Positions 46,122-54,824 of a stretch of 64,000 nt of DNA are shown in pieces. Source of the stretch: Rhizobium indicum (GTDB lineage: Bacteria; Pseudomonadota; Alphaproteobacteria; Rhizobiales; Rhizobiaceae); NCBI RefSeq assembly GCF_005862305.2, contig NZ_CP054022.1, positions 558,001 to 622,000 of the forward strand, written 5' to 3'. Position 1 is the first letter of the stretch. Each line of letters starts with the position of its first letter. The position numbers and the translations under genes are program-made. A model generated the notes under the pieces. The model searched no databases and was not told where the DNA came from. It saw only the letters and a program-made list of their open reading frames with translations.

Positions 46122-47045
46122 ATGACCTTTCTCTTCAATTCCGATGCGAAGCGCGGCGCCATCTTCGCCGAAGCCTTCGCGCGCGAAATGCCCGACATTG
46201 CTTTCTCCATGGATCCCAAATCGGTCGAACCGGACGCCGTGCGCTACCTGATCACCTGGACCGTACCGGATGATCTCGCACGCTATCGCAATCTCGAAAT
46301 CCTGTTTTCGATCGGCGCCGGCATCGACCAGTTCCATATCGATGCGGTGCCTGCTTCGGTGAAGGTGGTGCGCATGGTCGAGGACGGCATTGTCAGGATG
46401 ATGCAGGAATATGTGACGCTGGCAGTCCTTGCGCTGCATCGCGACCTGCCGGCCTATCTCGACCAGCAGCGGCGCCGGACCTGGCAGACGATCGCTTCTA
46501 GGCAGGCCTCGGAACGCCGCATCGGCGTGCTCGGGCTCGGCATGCTTGGCAGCGCCGTGCTCGAACGTTTACAGCCCTTCGGCTTTCCGCTTTCGGGCTG
46601 GAGCCGCAACCCGCGCGAGATCGACGGCGTCCGATGCCTGAGCGGCCGGGACGGCCTCGACATTCTGCTTGCAACCACCGACATTCTCGTCTGCCTGCTG
46701 CCGCTGACGGACGAGACGCGGGGCCTCCTGAATGCCGAGCTTTTCGCCAGACTGCCGGCCGCTGCCGCACTCGTCCATGTCGGTCGCGGTCCTCAGCTCG
46801 ATCATCAGGCGCTCGTCGACGCGCTCGACACCGAGCATCTCTCCGGCGCCGTCGTCGACGTTACCGATCCGGAGCCGCTTCCCGCGGATCACGCCTTCTG
46901 GAACCATCCGAAGATCCTGCTGACGCCGCACATTGCGAGCGTCACCCAGCCTGAAACAGCCGCGGCTGCCGTGATCGGCAACATCAAGCGGCACCAGGCG
47001 GGCGTCGATCCGATCGGTCTGGTCGATCGCAACCGTGGCTACTGA
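46122..47045 (+). CDS. D-2-hydroxyacid dehydrogenase, GhrA (glyoxylate/hydroxypyruvate reductase) type
   Basis: This NAD(P)-dependent reductase has 307 residues. It has the short GhrA-type N-terminus ([20 protein letters not shown]), the cofactor motif [16 protein letters not shown] near residue 137, the catalytic Arg in [14 protein letters not shown], the Glu in [11 protein letters not shown], and the His in LLTPHIASV. The ATG at 46122 follows AAGGAG. It starts 26 bp after the ArgE-like gene and lies 25 bp before the cupin gene. It probably interconverts a 2-oxo acid and its D-2-hydroxy acid in the operon's pathway. Confidence 0.85.
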   Translation: MTFLFNSDAKRGAIFAEAFAREMPDIAFSMDPKSVEPDAVRYLITWTVPDDLARYRNLEILFSIGAGIDQFHIDAVPASVKVVRMVEDGIVRMMQEYVTLAVLALHRDLPAYLDQQRRRTWQTIASRQASERRIGVLGLGMLGSAVLERLQPFGFPLSGWSRNPREIDGVRCLSGRDGLDILLATTDILVCLLPLTDETRGLLNAELFARLPAAAALVHVGRGPQLDHQALVDALDTEHLSGAVVDVTDPEPLPADHAFWNHPKILLTPHIASVTQPETAAAAVIGNIKRHQAGVDPIGLVDRNRGY

Positions 47046-47070
47046 GTTCTCAACCTAGGAAAGCAAAATC

Positions 47071-47424
47071 ATGTCCCTCCTCAAGACGATCGACACCAAC
47101 CCGACCTTCGCGCCGCGGGAGTCCGGGCCACTCCCAGAACGGCTGATCTCGGGCAATCCGGCCTTCAAGACCTGGGCGCAGGATGTCGCCCGCGGCGAGA
47201 CGGTTCATAGCGGCGTCTGGGAAGCGACACCCGGCGAGACGCGCTCGATCAAGGGCGAGGCGTTCGAGTTCTGCCATATCCTGTCCGGCCTGATCGAACT
47301 CACGCCGGAAGGCGGCGAACCGGTGGTCTACAAGGCCGGCGACAGCTTCGTCATGAAGCCGGGCTTCGTTGGCGTCTGGAAGACGATCGAGACGGTGCGC
47401 AAGATCTACGTCACCGTGTCGTGA
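47071..47424 (+). CDS. Cupin (DUF861/EutQ-like) protein
   Basis: This 117-residue single-domain cupin has the first motif GEAFEFCHILSGLIELTPEG and the second VVYKAGDSFVMKPGFVGVWKT. Such DUF861 cupins (ureidoglycolate-lyase- or EutQ-like, related to KguC-type helpers) are often found in amino-acid and sugar-acid catabolic operons with uncertain activity. Only one clear metal-type His is visible. A 16-bp hairpin follows the stop. Confidence 0.8.
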   Translation: MSLLKTIDTNPTFAPRESGPLPERLISGNPAFKTWAQDVARGETVHSGVWEATPGETRSIKGEAFEFCHILSGLIELTPEGGEPVVYKAGDSFVMKPGFVGVWKTIETVRKIYVTVS

Positions 47425-47446
47425 TGCCGACGCCGTAGATTTGACT

Positions 47447-47484
47447 GCGGCAGCGGCGAAAACGCAATTTTTCGCCGCTGCCGC
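47447..47484 (+). terminator. Long perfect hairpin between cupin and aldehyde dehydrogenase genes
   Basis: A 16-bp perfect stem joins GCGGCAGCGGCGAAAA (47447-47462) and TTTTCGCCGCTGCCGC (47469-47484) with a 6-nt loop. There is no T-run after the stem, so it may be a stabiliser or an attenuator that splits the operon into two expression levels. Confidence 0.55.
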
Positions 47485-47553
47485 ATCGCCGGTCGACGCA
47501 TGCTGCTCGCCTTCCCCGGTTAGGCTTGTCTCAGCCCATCCCGAGGACATGCG

Positions 47554-49017
47554 ATGACACTCAGCTTCGATCCGAATACGATTTCCCTGCCCGTCGGACA
47601 TTTCATCGGCGGCCGGCTGGTTCCGGCCGAAGCCGTCATCGACATGCACCGCCCATCCGACGGCAAGGCCTATGCCGGCTGCCCGCTGGCCGACGAGGCC
47701 CTTGTCGACCAGGCCGTCGAAACCGCCAGAGAAGCGTTGAAGACGAGCAATTGGGGTGGTGTACGGCCGCGCGAGCGCACCGTGGTGCTGCAGCGCTGGG
47801 CGGACCTGATCGAAGCCGAGGCGGAGACCCTCGCCAGGCTGGAAGCACTTTCCTCGACACGACCCGTCGGTCATCTCGTCGCCGGCGATATCGCCGTCAC
47901 CGCTGAGCAAATCCGCTTCTTTGCCGAATTCGCCGACAAGGAAGGCGGCGACCTCGTCCCGACTGACGACGCGAATTTCGGCATGATCATGACGGAACCT
48001 TATGGCGTCGTCGGCGCCATCACGCCCTGGAATTTTCCCTTGTCCATGGCCGGCTGGAAGCTCGGCCCGGCGCTGGCGGCGGGCAATGCGGTGGTGCTGA
48101 AGCCATCGGAAATGACGCCGTTTTCCACACTCTATCTCGCCGAACTTTCGGTGCGAGCCGGCCTGCCGGCCGGTCTCGTCAACATCGTGCTCGGCGACGG
48201 CCCGACCACAGGAAACGCGATCACCGGACATCCGGGCATCTCCAAGGTCAGTTTCACCGGCTCGACCGCAGCCGGCGCGGCGATCATGACCAACATCGCC
48301 CGCACCGGCGTCAAGCCGATGACGCTGGAACTCGGCGGCAAGAGCCCGCAGCTGGTCTTCGCCGATGCCGATCTCGATCTTGCGGCAGGCGCAATCGCCG
48401 GCAGCATTCTCTCCAACGCCGGTCAGGCCTGCGTTTGCGGATCCCGCCTTATCGTCGAGGCGAAGGTGGCGGACGCGCTCGCGGCAGCCCTTGTCGAGAG
48501 GCTGGCGGCTATCCGCCCCGGCCCCACCTGGGACGAGGCGACCGATTATTCGCCCGTCATCTCCGAACGACAGATCGCCCGCATGGACGGCATCATCCGT
48601 GCCGCGATCGACGACGGCGCCGAGTGCCTCACCGGTGGCCGCCGCCTCGACCGCGAAGGTTATTTCTACGCACCGACCCTGATTTCGGGCGTGACGGCAA
48701 CATCGCCGGCAGTTCTTGAGGAAATTTTTGGACCGGTCCTGACCATTCAGACCTTCGAGGACGAGGAGGAGGCGCTGAGCCTCGCCGACCATCCGGCCTA
48801 TGGGCTCGCCGCAGGCCTCTTCACCCGCGATCTCTCGCGTGCCATCCGCGTGACGCGCCGCCTGCAGGCCGGCACCGTCTGGGTCAACCGCTATGGTCGC
48901 TCGCGCGACCATATCCTGCCGACCGGCGGCTACAAGCAGTCCGGCATCGGCAAGGATCTCGGCCGCGACGCCTATCTCGCCAACCGCAAGAGCAAGAGTG
49001 TGCTCATCAGCCTGTGA
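47554..49017 (+). CDS. NAD(P)-dependent aldehyde dehydrogenase
   Basis: This 487-residue ALDH has the substrate/cofactor stretch GVVGAITPWNFPLSMAGWKL, the general-base Glu in LELGGKSPQLVF, the catalytic Cys in SNAGQACVCGSRLIVEA, and EEIFGPVL. Overall wording is closest to betaine-/gamma-glutamylaldehyde-type ALDHs. Its own Shine-Dalgarno sequence is weak. It follows the hairpin and lies 9 bp before the next gene. The substrate is unknown. Confidence 0.88.
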   Translation: MTLSFDPNTISLPVGHFIGGRLVPAEAVIDMHRPSDGKAYAGCPLADEALVDQAVETAREALKTSNWGGVRPRERTVVLQRWADLIEAEAETLARLEALSSTRPVGHLVAGDIAVTAEQIRFFAEFADKEGGDLVPTDDANFGMIMTEPYGVVGAITPWNFPLSMAGWKLGPALAAGNAVVLKPSEMTPFSTLYLAELSVRAGLPAGLVNIVLGDGPTTGNAITGHPGISKVSFTGSTAAGAAIMTNIARTGVKPMTLELGGKSPQLVFADADLDLAAGAIAGSILSNAGQACVCGSRLIVEAKVADALAAALVERLAAIRPGPTWDEATDYSPVISERQIARMDGIIRAAIDDGAECLTGGRRLDREGYFYAPTLISGVTATSPAVLEEIFGPVLTIQTFEDEEEALSLADHPAYGLAAGLFTRDLSRAIRVTRRLQAGTVWVNRYGRSRDHILPTGGYKQSGIGKDLGRDAYLANRKSKSVLISL

Positions 49018-49026
49018 GGATCTGCG

Positions 49027-50070
49027 ATGAAAACCTACAAGATCGCCCTTCTGCCCGGAGACGGCATCGGCCGTGACGTGACGGCAGCAGCCTGGGCCGT
49101 GCTCGAAAAGGCAGCTCGCCTGAACGGATTTTCTCTTGACGCAACCAGCTATCCCTGGTCCTGCGACTACTATCTGGAGAACGGCAGCATGATGCCCGCC
49201 GATGGCATCGAAACGCTCAGATCCTTCGATGCAATCCTGCTCGGCGCCGTCGGCTGGCCTCGCAAAGTGCCGGATTCCGTGTCGCTGCATGGGCTGCTGC
49301 TGCCGATCCGCAAGGCCTTCGTGCAATATGCCAATATCCGCCCGCACCGGCTGCTGCCGGGTGTGCAGGGGCCGTTGCGGTCCGATGGCTTCGACATCCT
49401 CTGCATTCGTGAAAATACCGAGGGCGAATATTCCGGCGCCGGTGGCCGCGTCCACCAGGGCACCGATAATGAGGTGGCGGTCGAGACCTCGATTTTCACC
49501 CGCAAGGGGGTTGAGCGCATTCTGCGCTTCGGCTTTGAGCAAGCGCGTGCGCGCAGCGGCAAGCTTGCCTCGGTGACGAAGTCCAATGCCCAGAAATATT
49601 CGATGGTCTTCTGGGACGAGATCACCCAGAGGCTTTCAGCGGAATATCCCGATGTCGAGGTGACCAGCTACCATATCGACGCCATGGCCGCCCGCATGGT
49701 CATGGCGCCTGATAGTCTCAACGTCGTGGTCGCCTCCAACCTGTTCGGCGATATCCTGACCGACCTCGGCGCCGCCATCCAGGGCGGGCTCGGTTTTGCC
49801 GCCTCCGCCAACATCAATCCCGATCGCTCAGCGCCATCGATGTTCGAACCGGTCCACGGCTCGGCGCCCGATATCGCTGATCTCGGCATCGCCAATCCGA
49901 TCGCCGCCATCTGGTCGGGCGCGATGATGCTGGAGCATTTGGGAGAAAAGGCTGCTGCCGCAAGGGTGATGGCATCAATCGAAGCGACAACGGCGCGCGG
50001 CATCGGCGCAATTCCCGGCAAGGACAAGACCGACGCGATCACGGCATCGGTGCTTTCGGCACTCGGCTGA
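49027..50070 (+). CDS. Tartrate/D-malate-type dehydrogenase (isocitrate/isopropylmalate dehydrogenase family)
   Basis: This 347-residue beta-decarboxylating dehydrogenase has IALLPGDGIGRDVT at the N-terminus. The Arg set lies in LPIRKAFVQYANIRPHRLLPG and LCIRENTEGEYSG, the Lys/Tyr region in VTKSNAQKYSMVFWDE, and the metal Asp residues in NLFGDILTDLGAAIQGG. The NIRP and EGEYSGAGGR wording fits the tartrate dehydrogenase/D-malate dehydrogenase branch rather than LeuB. It would oxidise and decarboxylate a 2-hydroxy-3-carboxy acid in the operon. Confidence 0.85.
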   Translation: MKTYKIALLPGDGIGRDVTAAAWAVLEKAARLNGFSLDATSYPWSCDYYLENGSMMPADGIETLRSFDAILLGAVGWPRKVPDSVSLHGLLLPIRKAFVQYANIRPHRLLPGVQGPLRSDGFDILCIRENTEGEYSGAGGRVHQGTDNEVAVETSIFTRKGVERILRFGFEQARARSGKLASVTKSNAQKYSMVFWDEITQRLSAEYPDVEVTSYHIDAMAARMVMAPDSLNVVVASNLFGDILTDLGAAIQGGLGFAASANINPDRSAPSMFEPVHGSAPDIADLGIANPIAAIWSGAMMLEHLGEKAAAARVMASIEATTARGIGAIPGKDKTDAITASVLSALG

Positions 50071-50085
50071 TCAATGGAGAACAGA

Positions 50086-51543
50086 ATGAACGGATTAAGA
50101 GATAGCAGTCTGCTTCGCCAGCAGGGGCTGATCGACGGAGAATGGCGCGGGGCTGAAGCTGGGCGCACGATCGAGGTGATCGACCCGGCGACGCAGCATG
50201 TGCTGGGCACGGTGCCCGACATGGACGGAGCCGATACGAGGACGGCGATCGCCGCGGCGGAAAAGGCCTTTGGTCCGTGGCGCGCAAAGACCAATGCCGA
50301 GCGCGGCGCATTGCTGGAAGCCTGGCATGATCTGATGCTCGACAATATCGAGGATCTGGCGCTGATCCTCACCCGAGAGCAGGGCAAGCCACTGACGGAA
50401 GCGCGCGGCGAAATCCGCTATGGCGCCTCGTTCATCAAATGGTTTTCCGAGGAGGCGCGCCGCATCGGCGGGACGACCATTCCCTCGCCGACGGCAGATC
50501 GGCGGATCGTCGTTCTGAAGGAGCCCGTCGGCGTGTCGGCGATCATCACGCCGTGGAATTTTCCGAATGCGATGATCACCCGCAAGGTCGGACCGGCGCT
50601 CGCCGCAGGCTGCACCGTCGTCGTCAAGCCATCGGACCTCACCCCTTATTCGGCGCTGGCGCTCGGCGTATTGGCGGAGCGCGCCGGCATCCCCAAGGGC
50701 GTGATCAATATCGTCACCGGCATGCCGGCCGGCATCGGCGACGAACTGATGGCGAACCAAACCGTCCGCAAGATCTCTTTCACCGGCTCGACCCGCGTCG
50801 GCTCGCTGCTGATGCGCGGTGCGGCCGACAGCATCAAGCGGCTCAGCCTCGAACTCGGCGGCAACGCGCCCTTGATCGTCTTCGACGATGCCGATCTCGA
50901 TCTGGCCGTGGAAGGCGCGATCGCCTCGAAATTCCGCAATGGCGGGCAGACTTGCGTCTGCGCCAACCGGCTTCTCGTCCAGTCCGGCGTCTATGAGGCC
51001 TTTGCCGCCAAACTTTCCGCGCGCGTATCGGCCATGAAGGTCGGGGCCGGCACGGATGCCGGCACCGATATCGGGCCGATGATCAACAAGGCAGCGATCG
51101 AGAAGATCAAGCGTCATGTCGACGATGCTGTGGAAAAGGGAGCGAGGATCCTCGCCACTGCGGGTTCCGTGCCTGAAGGCGATCAATATGCGGTGCCGAT
51201 GGTGCTTGGCGGTGCGACGACCGAGATGCAGCTTGCCAGCGAAGAGACCTTCGGGCCTGTTGCCCCGCTTTTCCGTTTCGACCACGAGGAAGAGGCGATC
51301 CGCATCGCCAACGCCACGCCCTTCGGGCTTGCGGCCTATTTCTACACCGAGAGCCTGAAACGCTCCTGGCGTGTCGCCGAAGCGCTCGAATTCGGGATGG
51401 TCGGCCTGAACACAGGGGCGATCTCGACCGAGGTGGCTCCCTTCGGCGGCGTCAAACAATCCGGTCTTGGCCGGGAGGGCGCGCAATGCGGCATCGAGGA
51501 ATATCTCGAAATGAAGAGCTTCCACATCGGCGGGCTCGCCTGA
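50086..51543 (+). CDS. Succinate-semialdehyde-dehydrogenase-like ALDH (GabD family)
   Basis: This 485-residue aldehyde dehydrogenase starts at ATG 50086, with TGGAGAA upstream. The GabD-type elements are EQGKPLTEARGEIRYGASFI, VSAIITPWNFPNAMITRKVG, Glu in SLELGGNAPLIVFDDADLD, catalytic Cys in GGQTCVCANRLLVQ, and the C-terminal GVKQSGLGREGAQCGIEEYL. Succinate semialdehyde is the common substrate; in this operon glutarate or malonate semialdehydes are possible. It is the last gene of the operon. Confidence 0.88.
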   Translation: MNGLRDSSLLRQQGLIDGEWRGAEAGRTIEVIDPATQHVLGTVPDMDGADTRTAIAAAEKAFGPWRAKTNAERGALLEAWHDLMLDNIEDLALILTREQGKPLTEARGEIRYGASFIKWFSEEARRIGGTTIPSPTADRRIVVLKEPVGVSAIITPWNFPNAMITRKVGPALAAGCTVVVKPSDLTPYSALALGVLAERAGIPKGVINIVTGMPAGIGDELMANQTVRKISFTGSTRVGSLLMRGAADSIKRLSLELGGNAPLIVFDDADLDLAVEGAIASKFRNGGQTCVCANRLLVQSGVYEAFAAKLSARVSAMKVGAGTDAGTDIGPMINKAAIEKIKRHVDDAVEKGARILATAGSVPEGDQYAVPMVLGGATTEMQLASEETFGPVAPLFRFDHEEEAIRIANATPFGLAAYFYTESLKRSWRVAEALEFGMVGLNTGAISTEVAPFGGVKQSGLGREGAQCGIEEYLEMKSFHIGGLA

Positions 51544-51939
51544 CTACAGGAAACAAAAGAGCGCCGGGACATCATCCCGGCGCTGGATGCTCGGAGCGAC
51601 GGTCGATGCTCCTGCTGGAGCAACTCCGACACGTCGTTTTAAGTACTCCGCAGCCTTTGGCGGATGGCTGCAAAATTACGGTGCCTAAACAACATTTCTT
51701 TGACGCTGCTTTGACGGCAGGATGCTACGGCCGCTTTGCGAAGTTACGCAGAGGGATTTCAACCGGTTATGCTTCAGTTCGATCATCGTCATAGCATAGA
51801 TTTACATTTCGCAATCCCGGTTTCCCTTCCCGGTTGCTTGTCAGGAGCCGAAGTTGTGGCAGACTGGCCCCTGGATGCCAGGTTTTCCGGCCGCCAAACG
51901 AGCGTATCGGAGGCAGCGGGGGCGGGGCCGGTGGATCGC
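51544..51939. promoter_or_regulatory. Gap with hairpin terminator and candidate promoter of the regulator gene
   Basis: A perfect 10-bp stem (AGCGCCGGGA at 51560-51569 with TCCCGGCGCT at 51575-51584) follows the GabD-like gene and probably ends that transcript. TTGACG (51700-51705) and TGCTAC (51723-51728) are 17 bp apart and are a weak promoter candidate. The regulator frame is open through 51736-51939, but codon choice there (for example ATA GAT TTA) looks non-coding. Confidence 0.45.
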
Positions 51940-53724
51940 ATGAACAAGGGGCACGATCCGTTTCGGATGTTCCTGCTCGGGCCTTTTGCCCTTGTGGACG
52001 CCGGGGGGCGGTCGGTTGCTCCGAAATCCAAAAAGGCACAGGCTCTTCTGGCAATGCTTGCATTGTCCACCCGGGGCTCGCGCTCGAGAATCTGGCTTAG
52101 GGACAAGTTATGGAGCGATCGCTCCGATGACCAGGCGGCAGCCAGTCTACGCCAGGCGCTTTTGGACATTCATAAGAGTCTGGGGCCGGCACGCGATCTC
52201 TTGATCGCGGATAAGAATACCGTTTGGCTGGATACGGACCGACTCGTGCTCGATACCGACCTGGTGCTTCGGACGGAGCGGTCTCCGGATCAAGTTACCG
52301 ACGAATTGCTCGAAGGTATCGACATCCGCGATCCCGAATTCGAGGACTGGTTGGCGCTGGAAAGGCAAAACTGGTATCGCCGTCTCGATGAAGGACAAGT
52401 CCACGATGTATTCGAGCCGCGACAGCAGCCGAGCCGCGATATCGCCAAACATTCCGCCCTGCTGCCTTTAACAGGCGCCCCGGATACGTCGAGAACAGGC
52501 AAACCCGTGGACATCGCCAGCAGCGACCCATATGGGCGGCGGGTCGGCGGTGGCTGGCAATGGATGATGGCTCTTCTGTCCCCCATCGTGGTGGGTGCCG
52601 GAGAGGGTGGACAAATTGCTGCGACACGGTTCCAGAACCTCATTGCAAAAGCCATCATCGATGGGCTGGGCTTTGGCGTCACCGACCTCTCCTTTACCTT
52701 GCCGGATACTGAAGAGAACGAACAGCAGATCAGCCTTCCCATATGCCTGCAGCTTCGCCTGACGTTTGATGGTGACATGGTGCTGATCGAACTGGCGATG
52801 AAGCACCTGATCAACAACCGTATTCATTGGCTGGGCAGTCAGGCAATCAACCGCACGCAGTTCGAGCGGGGCGAGTTCGGCATCGCCGCTGCGCTGATCA
52901 GCCAGGCCGTCGATCAGCTGGCCTATTTCCAGGAGATCCAGGCAACCGACAGCCGATTGTCGCAAGACGGTCTCCTGATCGACGCCGTCAATGCGATCTT
53001 TCGGCTGTCGCGCGACGACCTCGATAACGCGGAACGGCGCCTGGAAGAACAGATCCATTATCAGCCGCGATCATCGACTTTTGCCTGGCTGTCATTCATT
53101 CGGACTTTCCAGGTCGGCCAACGTTTCAACGCGCTGGACGCGCCTCTGATCGAGGAAGCCCAGGCCTATGCACGCAAGGCGCTGGAACTCGATCCGCAGA
53201 ATTCCGTGTCGCTTGCGCTCGTCGGCCACGTCCATTCGTTCCTGTTCGGCGAATACGACTATGCGGCCAACCTGTTCGAGAAATCGATCCGCCTGAATCC
53301 GGCCCTGCCGCTCGGTTGGGACCTCTACGCAATGCTGCACTGCTATGCAGGCCAGCCCGACAAGGCGGTGGCGATGGCGCGTTGGGTACAGGAACTCGGC
53401 GTCTACAGCCCGCATAAATATTACTTCGATACGACCAAATGCATTGCGGCAGCGCTTGCAGGCGACCATGCCGCAGCCATAACTGCAGGCGAAGAAGCCT
53501 TGCGGGCACGGCCGAACTTCAACAGCCTGCTGCGCTATCTTGCCTCCAGTCATGCCCATTCCAACGATCTCGGCGGCGCGCGGCATTACCTGCAGCGTCT
53601 TGAGGCAGTCGAGGGCGGCTTCTCCATCAACGACTTCCGCGGCAGCGGCTATCCGCTGCTCGACACAGGCGGCGGCCAGATCTTGATCGACGGCCTGCTC
53701 AAGGCCGGCGCCAAGCTGCGCTGA
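51940..53724 (+). CDS. SARP/BTAD-type transcriptional regulator with C-terminal TPRs
   Basis: This is a regulator of about 594 residues. The N-terminus (FRMFLLGPFALVDAGG, KAQALLAMLALSTRG, LRDKLWSDRSDDQAAASLRQ) is the winged helix seen in SARP and HilA-like activators. A BTAD-type helical segment follows with EGIDIRDPEFEDWLALERQ. The middle is not assigned. The last 200 residues read as tetratricopeptide repeats (EEAQAYARKALELDPQNSVS, AANLFEKSIRLNPALPLGWD). The start is uncertain: ATG 51940 or GTG 51931 have G-rich upstream sequence. It stands 41 bp before the haloperoxidase-like gene and is the likely pathway regulator. Confidence 0.75.
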   Translation: MNKGHDPFRMFLLGPFALVDAGGRSVAPKSKKAQALLAMLALSTRGSRSRIWLRDKLWSDRSDDQAAASLRQALLDIHKSLGPARDLLIADKNTVWLDTDRLVLDTDLVLRTERSPDQVTDELLEGIDIRDPEFEDWLALERQNWYRRLDEGQVHDVFEPRQQPSRDIAKHSALLPLTGAPDTSRTGKPVDIASSDPYGRRVGGGWQWMMALLSPIVVGAGEGGQIAATRFQNLIAKAIIDGLGFGVTDLSFTLPDTEENEQQISLPICLQLRLTFDGDMVLIELAMKHLINNRIHWLGSQAINRTQFERGEFGIAAALISQAVDQLAYFQEIQATDSRLSQDGLLIDAVNAIFRLSRDDLDNAERRLEEQIHYQPRSSTFAWLSFIRTFQVGQRFNALDAPLIEEAQAYARKALELDPQNSVSLALVGHVHSFLFGEYDYAANLFEKSIRLNPALPLGWDLYAMLHCYAGQPDKAVAMARWVQELGVYSPHKYYFDTTKCIAAALAGDHAAAITAGEEALRARPNFNSLLRYLASSHAHSNDLGGARHYLQRLEAVEGGFSINDFRGSGYPLLDTGGGQILIDGLLKAGAKLR

Positions 53725-53765
53725 GCCCCGGACAATTCTTCACATCATCGCGCAAGGAGGCTGCA

Positions 53766-54791
53766 ATGGAAGCGGACACTGCCCACGAATCGCAATCAAA
53801 ATTAGTTTTATTTCTAAACAGTTATAAATTCAGGATTGAGCCGGATACGGTCCTCCCATGCGAACCCAGGGACGATGCCGCTGCTGATCCTCTCGCCGGT
53901 GCGTCGCCGGCAGCACCTGATGCAGCCTCCGAACCTGCGCTTTTCCCCGGCACGGGTGAAGATGCATCGCCTCTGGCAGGGCCTATGATGGCGACGATGG
54001 CCGTAGCCTCGGTCCTCACGAGCGTGGCGAATAAGTCGGTGCTCAACAAGGCGTCACTGAACAAAAACAAGAACAAAAATAAGAATAAGAACAAGAACAA
54101 GTCGACGATGGACGGCGCCAGCCTCGGCGTGTCGCAGCTTATCCCCTCCTTCGAGCTGCGCAGGCTGCACCAGCAGCCGTCACGCAACGCCTATACCGCG
54201 GCGCGGCGCTTCACCTGGGAAATGCTGGATATACTTCCGCCGCCCGGCCCGGATTATACCCGCCTCGAAACGACTGTGCTGCTCTCCATGCAGCGCCGCG
54301 ACCGCGAGCGTGTGCGGCGCCTGCCCGACATCCAAGTCGAGTCGACGATCTCCGTGGGGGAATTCACCCGCGCATTGCATATCGAGGATCTCGGCGGTTT
54401 CGAGCAGACGGAAGGGCTTTTCCAGGCGATCCTGACGGCCTGCGAATATGTCGGACTGATCTACAAGAGCCAGTTCAACCGGCTGCGGCCAAACCAGTTT
54501 GAGCCCATGCTGCGGCCGTTGCTGGCCGTGCCGGTCCACGAGTCCTATCCCAGCAACCATTCGTTCCAGTGCTTTTCGATCGCCTTTGCGTTCTCGACGA
54601 TCCTGCCGGAACATCCGGCCACCGACGAGCTTGCCCGCATCGCCCAGAACGTCGCCGAAAATCGCGAATGGGCCGGCCTGCACTATCCGAGCGACACGCA
54701 GGCAGGGCGAGATCTCGCCCGACGCTTCGCTCCCTACCTCCACGACGCGTTCGGTCCTCTGTTCCAGGCCGTACACGACGAATGGGTCTGA
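53766..54791 (+). CDS. PAP2-superfamily protein, vanadium-haloperoxidase-like
   Basis: This 341-residue protein starts with an AAGGAGG Shine-Dalgarno sequence. Residues 1-115 are low in complexity: Ala/Pro/Asp-rich, then seven Asn-Lys units at 99-112. The C-terminal part keeps all three phosphate/vanadate-site motifs of the superfamily: K-x6-RP in KSQFNRLRP (Lys234, Arg241), PSNH at 262-265, and R300-x5-H306-x3-D310 in NREWAGLHYPSD. There are no membrane helices, so it is a soluble phosphatase or vanadium-dependent haloperoxidase-like enzyme, not a lipid phosphatase. Lying between a regulator and a subtilase, it may oxidise or dephosphorylate a cluster product. Confidence 0.75.
   Translation: MEADTAHESQSKLVLFLNSYKFRIEPDTVLPCEPRDDAAADPLAGASPAAPDAASEPALFPGTGEDASPLAGPMMATMAVASVLTSVANKSVLNKASLNKNKNKNKNKNKNKSTMDGASLGVSQLIPSFELRRLHQQPSRNAYTAARRFTWEMLDILPPPGPDYTRLETTVLLSMQRRDRERVRRLPDIQVESTISVGEFTRALHIEDLGGFEQTEGLFQAILTACEYVGLIYKSQFNRLRPNQFEPMLRPLLAVPVHESYPSNHSFQCFSIAFAFSTILPEHPATDELARIAQNVAENREWAGLHYPSDTQAGRDLARRFAPYLHDAFGPLFQAVHDEWV
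54060..54101 (+). repeat. AAYAAR hexamer repeat coding for (Asn-Lys)7
   Basis: Seven AAC/AAT-AAA/AAG codon pairs run in frame within the haloperoxidase-like gene and give an alternating Asn-Lys linker. Synonymous third bases vary, so the repeat is not a pure microsatellite, although slippage remains possible. It is sharply AT-rich in a GC-rich gene. Confidence 0.85.
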
Positions 54792-54824
54792 ATTCTCCAG
54801 CTGCTGCTCAACAGGGTTAAAACC

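Noticed and set aside
47050..49542. 830-codon open frame on the minus strand opposite the cupin and aldehyde dehydrogenase genes
   Set aside because: It mirrors the codon pattern of well-identified plus-strand genes, has no recognisable domain, and is rich in Arg/Gly/Asp as expected from GC-rich antisense frames.
51736..51939. N-terminal extension of the SARP-type regulator
   Set aside because: TTG start, rare-codon use and no family similarity before residue 69 of the open frame.
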